Shown piece after piece: positions 41,907 to 49,351 of a DNA stretch of 64,000 bases. The notes beneath the pieces were generated by a model that did no database searches, was not told the DNA's origin, and worked only from the letters and a program-made list of their open reading frames with translations. A program made the position numbers and the translations under genes. The DNA comes from CAVSRC01 sp963750065 (lineage in GTDB: Bacteria; Pseudomonadota; Alphaproteobacteria; Rhizobiales; Kaistiaceae). Each line of letters starts with the position of its first letter. Position 1 is the stretch's first letter. Where the stretch lies: the NCBI GenBank assembly GCA_963750065.1, contig CAVVPK010000008.1, forward strand, positions 104,367-168,366, given 5' to 3'.

Positions 41907-43042
41907 TGGCTGCTTCGATGACGACGGGCGGGGTGGACCGGGACCTGGCACGGACGGTGTTGCTGTTTCGCGGCGGCCTGGCGCGGCGAACGGAGAACGA
42001 GGATCGGCCCTTGCAGCCGCCGCTGATTCAGGTGGCGCAGCCGGCCGGCGAGGTGCCGGCGGGCATCACGCCGCTCACCTTCGCGGAACCCGCGATCGGG
42101 GCAAGCGACGAGGACACGCGGGCGGCGATCAAGGCGGCCGTCGAGGCCTACACGGAAAAGCATGGACCGCCGGAAATGGTGCGGCTCGGCGACGATGCCG
42201 CACTGACGGTGACTTATCCGCAAGCCGACGCACAGCAGCCGCTTGCCGGGCGCGTGGCGGTGGTCACCGGTGCGGCCGGGGCGATCGGGCGCGGCATCTG
42301 CCGCGGCCTGGTCGAACTGGGGGCGTCAGTGGCGGCGACCGACCTCGCCGGCGACAATCTGGACAAGACCGTCACGGAGTTTGCGGGCGAATTCGGTGAG
42401 CGAGTCACGGGGGTGCCGCTCGACGTGACCAGCGCCGATTCGGTGACCGACGCACTGGCGGCGGTGACGCTGAAATGGGGCGGCGTCGACATCGTGATTG
42501 CCAATGCCGGGCTGGCGCATGTCGCCGGTCTCGACGAGCTGAAGCTGGAAGACTTCCGCCGGCTGGCGCGGGTGAATATCGAAGGCACGCTCTTGGTTCT
42601 GTCGGAGGCGTCGCGCTGGCTGGTGCGCCAGGGCGTCGGCGGCGACATGGTGCTGATCTCGACCAAGAACGTGTTCGCGCCGGGGGCGCGGTTCGGCGCC
42701 TACAGTGCGACCAAGGCGGCGGCCCATCAGTTGGCGCGGATCGCGAGCCTGGAGCTGGCGCCGCACGACATCCGCGTGAACATGGTGTCACCCGACGCGG
42801 TGTTCAGCGAAGGCAGCGTGCGGTCCGGGCTGTGGGCCGAGGTCGGGCCAGACCGGATGAAGGCGCGCGGGCTCAACGAAGCCCAGCTTGAGGAGTACTA
42901 TCGCAGCCGCAACCTGCTGAAGGCGCGGGTTACGGCTCGGCACGTGGCTAACGCGGTCAACTTCCTCGTAACGCGGCAGACCCCGACGACGGGGGCGACG
43001 ATTCCGGTGGATGGCGGGCTGCCGGACGCGACGCCGCGCTGA
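41906..43042 (+). CDS. SDR family oxidoreductase with N-terminal extension
   Basis: A 378-residue protein. Residues about 1-110 form an extension with no motif I recognise (DLARTVLLFRGGLARRTENED, AAIKAAVEAYTEKHG). The SDR domain starts at AVVTGAAGAIGRGICRGL. It has ANAGL, catalytic Tyr-Lys in YSATKAAAHQLA, and a C-terminal part (NMVSPDAVFSEGSVRSGLW, YYRSRNLLKARVT, PVDGGLPDA) that resembles the SDR domain of RhaD-type rhamnulose-phosphate aldolase/dehydrogenase fusions. Here the aldolase is separate (39650). It probably oxidises an aldolase product or a substrate hydroxyl. Confidence 0.85.
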   Translation: MAASMTTGGVDRDLARTVLLFRGGLARRTENEDRPLQPPLIQVAQPAGEVPAGITPLTFAEPAIGASDEDTRAAIKAAVEAYTEKHGPPEMVRLGDDAALTVTYPQADAQQPLAGRVAVVTGAAGAIGRGICRGLVELGASVAATDLAGDNLDKTVTEFAGEFGERVTGVPLDVTSADSVTDALAAVTLKWGGVDIVIANAGLAHVAGLDELKLEDFRRLARVNIEGTLLVLSEASRWLVRQGVGGDMVLISTKNVFAPGARFGAYSATKAAAHQLARIASLELAPHDIRVNMVSPDAVFSEGSVRSGLWAEVGPDRMKARGLNEAQLEEYYRSRNLLKARVTARHVANAVNFLVTRQTPTTGATIPVDGGLPDATPR

Positions 43043-43091
43043 CAGAACGTAAGAGTTATCGCGCGGGCAATCCACCGACAGGAAGCGACTG

Positions 43092-44375
43092 ATGGCTGCT
43101 CTCGACCAATTCGTTCTGCCCGAAGACCCGGTACTGGCCGACCACCTGGTCGCGACCTATCTCTTGCGCACGCCGTCGTCCGACGTCCCCAGGCTGCTGA
43201 CCGGGTTTGCCAATGAGCAGACGACCGGCACATGGATCGAGGTGCCGGGCGTGGCACCGGAGATGTTGCGCGACTACAAGGCGAAGGTGGTCGCCGTCTT
43301 CGAGGTTCCGGACGCGGAGAACGAGGCGGCGCCGGTCGAGGGCGCGCGCGCGATCATCTTCCAGCTCGCCTTTCCGTGGCGGAACTTCGCCGGGCAGATC
43401 CCGATGCTGCTGACCACGGCCTTCGGCAACATCTCGATGATCGGCGACATCAAGCTGCTGGAGCTGACCTTCCCGAAGCCGCTCACCGACGCGCTGCCGG
43501 GGCCTCAGTTCGGGATAGCGGGGATCCGCAAGCTGCTCGATGTGCCGGAACGGCCGCTCTTGAACACGATGATCAAGCCGTCGATCGGGATTTCGCCCGA
43601 ACTCGGGGCCGAGCGGCTCTATGCGGCGGCGATCGGCGGGGCGGACATCGTCAAGGATGACGAGGTGCTGGCGGACACGGACTTTTCGCCGGTGCTCAGG
43701 CGGGTGGAACTGTTCACCAAGAAGCTGCGCCAGGCGGAATCGGAGACCGGCGAGAAGAAGCTGTACATGGTCAACGTCACCGACGAGCCGGAGCGCGCGC
43801 TCAAGAAGGCGGAGGCGGCGGTCGAGGCGGGTGCGACGGGGGTGATGATCAACTTCCTGACCGCCGGGCTGGGGCTCTTGTCGTCGCTGGCGCGCAACAG
43901 GAAAGTGAACGTGCCGATCCTGGCGCATCTGGATTTCGGCGGGGCGCTCTATGGCAGCCCGTGGCACGGGATCACCTCGCCGCTGCTCTACGGCAAGCTG
44001 CCGCGGCTGGCGGGGGTGGACCTGCTGACCATCCCGACGCCGTACGGCAAGTTCCCGCTGCGGCGCGAAAAATACCTGCGCATGACTCTGGGATTGCGGG
44101 CTCCGCTGCACGATAAGCCGGGAGCGTGGCCGATCGTCGGCGGTGCGTTCAAGCCGGGGCACCTGCCACGGGCGTTCGCCGAGCTCGGGCGGGACTTCGT
44201 GGTCGGGGCCGGCGGGGCAATCTATGCGCACCCGATGGGCGCGACCGCCGGGGCGACGGCATTCCGCCAGGCGATCGACCTGATGATGACCCGCGGCACG
44301 TTCGACGGATCGGAGACAGAGTATCCGGAACTTGCCGCAGCGATCGCGCAGTGGGGCGCGACGGTCGAAAAGTGA
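43092..44375 (+). CDS. RuBisCO-like protein (form IV)
   Basis: A 427-residue RuBisCO large-subunit homologue. Key positions: NTMIKPSIGIS (Lys equivalent to the catalytic KPK loop), GGADIVKDDEVL (carbamylatable Lys and metal Asp/Glu), HLDFGGALYGSP (His), GGAFKPGHLP and GAGGAIYAHPMGATAGA (phosphate site). The canonical loop 6 is replaced (TPYGKFPLRRE), so CO2 fixation is not expected. Known form IV enzymes do enolisation, isomerisation or transcarboxylation/hydrolysis, for example OiaX in apionate degradation. It is the last gene of the operon with an LsrF homologue and a DUF1537 kinase nearby. Confidence 0.9.
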   Translation: MAALDQFVLPEDPVLADHLVATYLLRTPSSDVPRLLTGFANEQTTGTWIEVPGVAPEMLRDYKAKVVAVFEVPDAENEAAPVEGARAIIFQLAFPWRNFAGQIPMLLTTAFGNISMIGDIKLLELTFPKPLTDALPGPQFGIAGIRKLLDVPERPLLNTMIKPSIGISPELGAERLYAAAIGGADIVKDDEVLADTDFSPVLRRVELFTKKLRQAESETGEKKLYMVNVTDEPERALKKAEAAVEAGATGVMINFLTAGLGLLSSLARNRKVNVPILAHLDFGGALYGSPWHGITSPLLYGKLPRLAGVDLLTIPTPYGKFPLRREKYLRMTLGLRAPLHDKPGAWPIVGGAFKPGHLPRAFAELGRDFVVGAGGAIYAHPMGATAGATAFRQAIDLMMTRGTFDGSETEYPELAAAIAQWGATVEK

Positions 44376-44415
44376 TACATCGCGCGGTTGCGCCGGCGAC
44401 TTGAACGCGAGCCCA

Positions 44416-44781
44416 TCAAGAAGGGCCTCCGCGGCCGCGAAGCTGGGTGAAGATCGCCGGCGGCGCGGGAGCGCACGCTGCGCTCGCCAATTCCATGGCC
44501 ATCACCGGACGCTTACTCTTCAGCTTCCGGTTCTCCTCCTCCAGCGCCTTCAGCCGCTTGGCCTCAGATACCTCCAGCCCGCCATACTTGGCCTTCCAGT
44601 TGCACAACGTGGCTTCCGAGATCCCGTGCTTGCGTGCCAGATCGGCGGTCTTCACACCCGCCTCGTGCTGCCGCAGAACCGCAACGATCTGCTCTTCCGT
44701 GAACCTGATCCGCTTCATGTGTCCGTCCTTGCGAAAGGCCGGACTTACCCATTTTTGGAGGAGGTTCAGGGGCTCAGGTCA
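44416..44781 (-). mobile_element. IS3-family remnant: left end and truncated OrfA
   Basis: The element end is at about 44781, reading TGACCTGAGCCCCTGAACC inward, like an IS407-group terminus. A minus-strand ORF (44416-44718) starts MKRIRFTEEQIVAVLRQHEAG and has the OrfA HTH (KHGISEATLCNWKAKYGG) and part of the coiled-coil, EAKRLKALEEENRKLKS. After about 70 residues the sequence becomes unrelated, and OrfB is absent. It is therefore a non-autonomous fragment that ends 40 bp from the RuBisCO-like gene. Confidence 0.75.
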
Positions 44782-45117
44782 GTGTCAACGGTCACTCTCG
44801 GCTTCGATCACGATGGCGACGGCTACACGCTGCGCAAGACTATCTTGCGCAGCAAGTCCGCCAGGTTGACGAGGAATGGAAAGGATTACGTCCGGGACAG
44901 CGACGCTGACGAAGCGACCTGGAAACTTTGTGTCATCGGGCGGGTTTGGCGCAAGGTCCTTCTGACTAACGGCACGTGCATCCTTCTGCCCGTGATGGGC
45001 GCGAAGCGCTCACATGACGCGATCGGCGTTGGCGGAGGGGAGCCCATCGCGATGCCGACGTCCTCAGCGTGAACTTTGGCGCCAAAGCGTCCAGCGGCTT
45101 AAGTCCCCGTCCTGCCG
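44782..45117. other. 336-bp region downstream of the IS3 end
   Basis: A plus-strand frame to a stop at 45072 reads SVSTVTLGFDHDGDGYTLRK and further polar sequence, but has no start of its own outside the IS and no motif I recognise. It may be the tail of a gene cut by the insertion. No other gene is visible. Confidence 0.35.
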
Positions 45118-46137
45118 TCACCAGGAATAGGCTTCCGGCGCCGCTCCGGGGCCGAGGGCCCGGCCCTTGTTGATGTCGAAGATGGCGTTGAGGCGTGACA
45201 GCACCTCGTCGCTCAGCTCCAGCTCTGCCGCGCGCACGACCCCGTCGAGCTGCTCGGCCTTGTAGACGCCGACGATCGCCGTGGAGACGGCCTCATGCTG
45301 CAAGGTCCAGGCAGTGGCAACAACCGCCTCGGACTCTCCGATGTCGCGACAAACGGCCGAGAAGTCCTCGAGCTGGGGGTTCTCGGGCCCGACGCGCATG
45401 CCGTATTCGGATTCGAGAGCGCTGGTCCGGGAGCCCTTCTCGGCCACCTTCTTGCCGGTCAGGAGTCCGCCTGCCAGCGGCATGTAGGCCATGATGCCGA
45501 TGCCGAAATCGCGCGCGGCGGGCAGCACCTCCAGTTCCGGAGTTCGGTTGAGGAGATTGTACTGGGTCTGCTCGGAGACCAGGCCGAGGAAGCCCCGCTG
45601 CATGGCCAGCGACTGGAACTTCGCCAGGCCCCAGCCGGGAAAATTGCTCGAGCCGACATAGAGCACGTCGCCGTCGGCCACCGTGCGCTCGAAGGTGCCC
45701 CAGAACTCCTCGCCGGATATGGCGCGATCGAAATGATGCACCTGATAGAGGTCGACGTGGTCCGTCTGCAGGCGGCGAAGCGAATCGGCAAGATGCTTGC
45801 GCACGCGGTATGCCGAAATGCCGTGGCCCTCGTTCGGCGGCGGTGGGTCAGGCAGCGTCGGATCGCGCATGGGATTGTAGACCTTGGTGGCGAGCACGAT
45901 GCGGTCGCGCCTCTCGGGGCTGGCGGCGAGCCAGTTGCCGATGATCGTCTCGGAGCGGCCGCGGTCCTTGTTGCCGCCATAGACATTGGCGGTATCGAAG
46001 AAGTTGATCCCGAGTTCGAGCGCACGATCCATGATCCGGAAGGATTCGGCTTCGCTCGCATAGGGCCCGAAATGCATCGTGCCGAGGCAAATCCTGCTGA
46101 TGTTCAGGTTCGAACGTCCGAGCTTCGCGTATTTCAT
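45118..46137 (-). CDS. Aldo/keto reductase
   Basis: A 339-residue NADPH-dependent oxidoreductase with the AKR barrel. It has LGTMHFGPYASEAESFRIMD, the catalytic Asp/Tyr region FDTANVYGGNKDRGRSE, a Lys in VLATKVYNP and His in LYQVHHFD (catalytic tetrad). NADPH-site residues near the C-terminus are in STAIVGVYKAEQL. It resembles YajO/Tas-type AKRs. The MKYAKLGRSN start is the usual one. It could reduce a sugar aldehyde in the neighbouring pathway, but no physical coupling shows it. Confidence 0.92.
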   Translation of the reverse strand: MKYAKLGRSNLNISRICLGTMHFGPYASEAESFRIMDRALELGINFFDTANVYGGNKDRGRSETIIGNWLAASPERRDRIVLATKVYNPMRDPTLPDPPPPNEGHGISAYRVRKHLADSLRRLQTDHVDLYQVHHFDRAISGEEFWGTFERTVADGDVLYVGSSNFPGWGLAKFQSLAMQRGFLGLVSEQTQYNLLNRTPELEVLPAARDFGIGIMAYMPLAGGLLTGKKVAEKGSRTSALESEYGMRVGPENPQLEDFSAVCRDIGESEAVVATAWTLQHEAVSTAIVGVYKAEQLDGVVRAAELELSDEVLSRLNAIFDINKGRALGPGAAPEAYSW

Positions 46138-46566
46138 GGGAGTTTTCCTGTCCTTGGGCGGATTCCGGTTGGATCGTGTGCGGCCTCGGCCATCCGCCGC
46201 CCGTGCCGGGACAACACGGCGGACGATGGGCGCCCGTTCTCCTCTACGGGTTCGCCGGCGGGCTCGGCTGGTGCCGCGGCGACCTTGTCCTCTTGCTTGA
46301 ATCGAAATGTGGATGCTGGCCAGCGTCGCGCGGTTCCGAATCGGCTGGGCGGCGCCGGCACCGACAATGCCACACGCAGAACCGGATCGCATATAGCAGG
46401 CGAACGTCATCGCGGTCCTATCCGGCCGGGCGACCTATCGTCGCGCGAGCCGGCTGATCCTTGACCTGTGGCAAGGTGAAGATGGCGAGGCCATGCGCAA
46501 TTGCGATAGCATTTGCCGCCAAAGGCGCGTCAGCAAGACGCCCGGCCGTTTGCGAGGGAGCGTGAG
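46138..46566. other. 429-bp divergent promoter region between AKR and the second dhaK
   Basis: No gene is seen on either strand. TTGACC occurs at 46461-46466, and a perfect 10-bp palindrome CGCAATTGCG lies at 46496-46505. Both are well placed to control dhaK at 46567, but a confident -10 is not visible. The start of the AKR leader also lies here. Confidence 0.4.
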
Positions 46567-47565
46567 GTGAAGAAGATCCTGAACGATCCAGCCAACTATG
46601 TCGATGAGATGCTCGATGGCCTCGTCGCCGCGCATCCCGAAATCTATGCCCGTCCCGAAGCGCGCGTGATCGCACGTGCGGGCGGCCCGGTTGCGGGCAA
46701 AGTTGGCATCGTCACCGCCGGCGGGTCCGGCCACCTGCCGGTGTTCACCGGCTATGTCGGCAGGGGCCTGCTCGACGCGGCAGCAATCGGCAACGTCTTC
46801 GCCTCGCCGTCGGCCGAGCAGATGGCGGCGGCCATGCGGCACGCCCATGGCGGGGCCGGCATCCTGCGCCTCTACGGCAATTACGGCGGCGACGTCATGA
46901 ACTTCGACATGGCCGGCGAGATGGTCGACATGGAGGACAACATCCGCTCGACCACCGTACTTGCCGCCGACGACATCGCCTCGGCGCCGCCGGACGAGGC
47001 CGAGAAGCGCCGCGGCGTAGCCGGCATGATTTACGCCTTCAAGGCCGCTGGCGCGCTCGCCGAGGAGATGGCCGATCTCGATGCGGTCACCGCGATCGCC
47101 CAGAAGACCGCCGACTCCTGCCGCTCGATCGGAATTGCGCTGACGTCCTGCACGGTGCCGGAAGCCGGCAAGCCGACCTTCGAGATCGGCGAGGACGAGA
47201 TGGAAATGGGCATGGGCATTCACGGCGAGCCAGGAATCTGGCGCGACACGCTGAAGCCGGCTGACGAGATCACCGACGAGATGATGGACAGAATCTTCGC
47301 CGACCTGGCGCCGGTACAAGGCGACCGCTGGTCGGTACTTGTCAATTCGCTGGGCGCGACACCGCTGGAGGAGCTCTACATCATGTATCGGCGGGCGGCT
47401 GAGCGCATCAACGACCGCGGCGTCAGGATCGTCATGCCGCTGGTCGGCCGCTACGCCACCTCGATGGAAATGACGGGCGCGTCGATCACCGTCTGCCGGC
47501 TCGACGGCGAGATCGAGCGCCTGCTCACGGCGCCGGCCCATTGCGCCTTCTGGACCGTGAGCTGA
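46567..47565 (+). CDS. Dihydroxyacetone/ketose kinase subunit DhaK, copy 2
   Basis: A 332-residue DhaK from a GTG start preceded by GAGGGAGCGTGAG. The glycine-rich block reads TAGGSGHLPVFTGYVG, keeping the catalytic His but with Leu in place of the usual Glu of GHEP. The covalent His is in GMGIHGEPG. Compared with copy 1 at 22638 it is clearly diverged (for example EMVDMEDNIRSTTVLAADD), so substrate preference probably differs. It starts an operon with DhaL, a barrel protein and an FGGY kinase. Confidence 0.9.
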   Translation: MKKILNDPANYVDEMLDGLVAAHPEIYARPEARVIARAGGPVAGKVGIVTAGGSGHLPVFTGYVGRGLLDAAAIGNVFASPSAEQMAAAMRHAHGGAGILRLYGNYGGDVMNFDMAGEMVDMEDNIRSTTVLAADDIASAPPDEAEKRRGVAGMIYAFKAAGALAEEMADLDAVTAIAQKTADSCRSIGIALTSCTVPEAGKPTFEIGEDEMEMGMGIHGEPGIWRDTLKPADEITDEMMDRIFADLAPVQGDRWSVLVNSLGATPLEELYIMYRRAAERINDRGVRIVMPLVGRYATSMEMTGASITVCRLDGEIERLLTAPAHCAFWTVS

Positions 47566-47576
47566 GGGGGCGGATC

Positions 47577-48188
47577 ATGGGCTTCACCGCCGCCGATCTC
47601 AAAGCCGCCGCGGCGGCCGTCGCCAGGGCGGCCGTCGCTGCACGCGACGACCTCAACGCCCAGGACGGCAAGCTCGGCGACGGCGATCTCGGCATCACGG
47701 TCGCCAACGGCTTTGCCGCCATTGCCGAGGACGCCGCGCACTTTCCCGACGACCTCGGCCAGGCGTTCCTCGGCTGCTCCAAGGCGTTTCAGCGCGTCTC
47801 CTCGTCGTCGTTCGGGACCCTGGTTGCAACCGCCTTCATGAGCGCCGCCAAGGCAACCAAGGGGCGTGATGCGGCTGACTGGTCCGAAGTCTCGGCCATC
47901 GTCGCCGCGGCCCGCGACGCCATGCTCGCCCGTGGCCGGGGCGAGCTCGGCGCCAAGAGCGTGCTCGACAGCCTCGATGCGATTGCCGGGGCGACGGAGG
48001 GACTATCGGAGCCGGCGGCGATCCTTGCCGCGGCCGATGGTGCCGCCAATGCCGCGCTGGATGCATTCCGCGACAAGCCGAACCGGCTTGGCCGCGCCCG
48101 CATGTTCGGCGACAGGAGCATCGGCATCGACGATCCCGGCATGCTGGCGGTGCGGCTGTTGCTGGACGGACTCAACCGAAAGGCGTGA
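47577..48188 (+). CDS. Dihydroxyacetone/ketose kinase subunit DhaL, copy 2
   Basis: A 203-residue DhaL. The Mg-binding loop is KLGDGDLGITVANGF, with Leu instead of the usual His after the Asp cluster. SSSSFGTLVATAFM and the C-terminal FGDRSIGIDDPGMLAVRLL correspond to the other nucleotide-site blocks. It follows dhaK after 11 bp. The loop changes in both subunits suggest a specialised kinase. Confidence 0.88.
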   Translation: MGFTAADLKAAAAAVARAAVAARDDLNAQDGKLGDGDLGITVANGFAAIAEDAAHFPDDLGQAFLGCSKAFQRVSSSSFGTLVATAFMSAAKATKGRDAADWSEVSAIVAAARDAMLARGRGELGAKSVLDSLDAIAGATEGLSEPAAILAAADGAANAALDAFRDKPNRLGRARMFGDRSIGIDDPGMLAVRLLLDGLNRKA

Positions 48189-48301
48189 TACCCGACGGCA
48201 CTGGGACGCATTGACATGTCGGACCTTTCTGCCGAAACGATGGGCGCCCGCGGCGCTCCTCCCACCTTCGCCAGAACAGCGGCATCAGGACTCTTTCAGC
48301 C

Positions 48302-49288
48302 ATGACCGAAAAAAGCCTCGACAAGAAACTCGCCCGCATCAAGGGCGGCAGCTACACCCCCGCCGACTTCATCATTGCCGATGCCAAGGACGCCGATATC
48401 GGCTTCGGCACGGCCGCCCCGGGGCCGGACCGGGCGAAGCCCGGGCGCCTGGCCACGCGTGCGGTGTATCTGGAAAGAATGCGGACGATGACCCGTTCGG
48501 GTCTGGTCGACATCATGCTGATGTCGGCGTCGACGGCCGAACGGCTGTCGCAGGAGGGCCTGTTCAAGGATTCACCAGTCACGCCGGCGATCCGCCTCAA
48601 CGACACGACCGACATCTGGTCGGCACGCGGCCAACGCTACACGGAAGAGCCGTCGCGCCACCACCGCACGGCTCGCATCGATCAGGCGCGGGAAATCGTC
48701 GACCTCGGCCTCTATTCGGTCACCTTCTCCAACCAGCGCGACATCGACGTCATCAATGCCGAGGCCTATTCGGCCTTCCGGGCGGAAGCCGCCGAGCACG
48801 GCATGCGGCACTTCCTCGAGGTGTTCAACCCGGCCTTCGATATCCACCTCAAGGCCGGCGCCGACATCGGCTCGTTCATCAACGACAACATCGTGCGCAC
48901 GCTCGCCGGCGTGATGAGCGCCGATCATCCGCAGTTCCTCAAGCTCCAGTACAACGGCGCGCGCGCCATGGAGGAGCTTGCCGCATACGATCCGGAGCAC
49001 CTGATTCCGGGCGTTCTGGGTGGCTCTCGCGGCACCACGCGCGACACGTTCGAGCTGATTGCGCAAGCGGCCAAGCATGGTGCGCGCGTCGCCCTGTTCG
49101 GCCGCAAGATCAACCTGGCGGAGGATCCGCTCGCGCTCGTGACCCTCATGCGCGCGGTGGTCGAGGGCGCGGTCAAGCCGGACGAGGCGGTCAGCGCCTA
49201 TCACGACGGTCTGGCGAAGAACAAGCTGACCCCCGACCGTCCGATCGCCGAAGACATGCAGATCACCGATCTCCCATTGAAGGAATGA
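48302..49288 (+). CDS. Beta/alpha-barrel domain protein of unknown function
   Basis: A 328-residue protein without a motif I can assign firmly. The second half looks like a class I aldolase-type barrel. HFLEVFNPAFDIHLKAG, QFLKLQYNGARAMEEL (a Lys placed like a Schiff-base Lys), IPGVLGGSRGTTRDTFELI (possible phosphate-binding loop) and GARVALFGRKINLAEDPLAL are the strongest blocks. It is encoded between a ketose kinase pair and an FGGY kinase, so cleavage or isomerisation of a phosphorylated sugar is plausible. Function is inferred from context only. Confidence 0.7.
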   Translation: MTEKSLDKKLARIKGGSYTPADFIIADAKDADIGFGTAAPGPDRAKPGRLATRAVYLERMRTMTRSGLVDIMLMSASTAERLSQEGLFKDSPVTPAIRLNDTTDIWSARGQRYTEEPSRHHRTARIDQAREIVDLGLYSVTFSNQRDIDVINAEAYSAFRAEAAEHGMRHFLEVFNPAFDIHLKAGADIGSFINDNIVRTLAGVMSADHPQFLKLQYNGARAMEELAAYDPEHLIPGVLGGSRGTTRDTFELIAQAAKHGARVALFGRKINLAEDPLALVTLMRAVVEGAVKPDEAVSAYHDGLAKNKLTPDRPIAEDMQITDLPLKE

Positions 49289-49351
49289 CAGCAGGTCGTG
49301 TGATGTCTCGGCTCGACGACGCTCACCCCTGACCAAGCGCGGGCGACGGAC

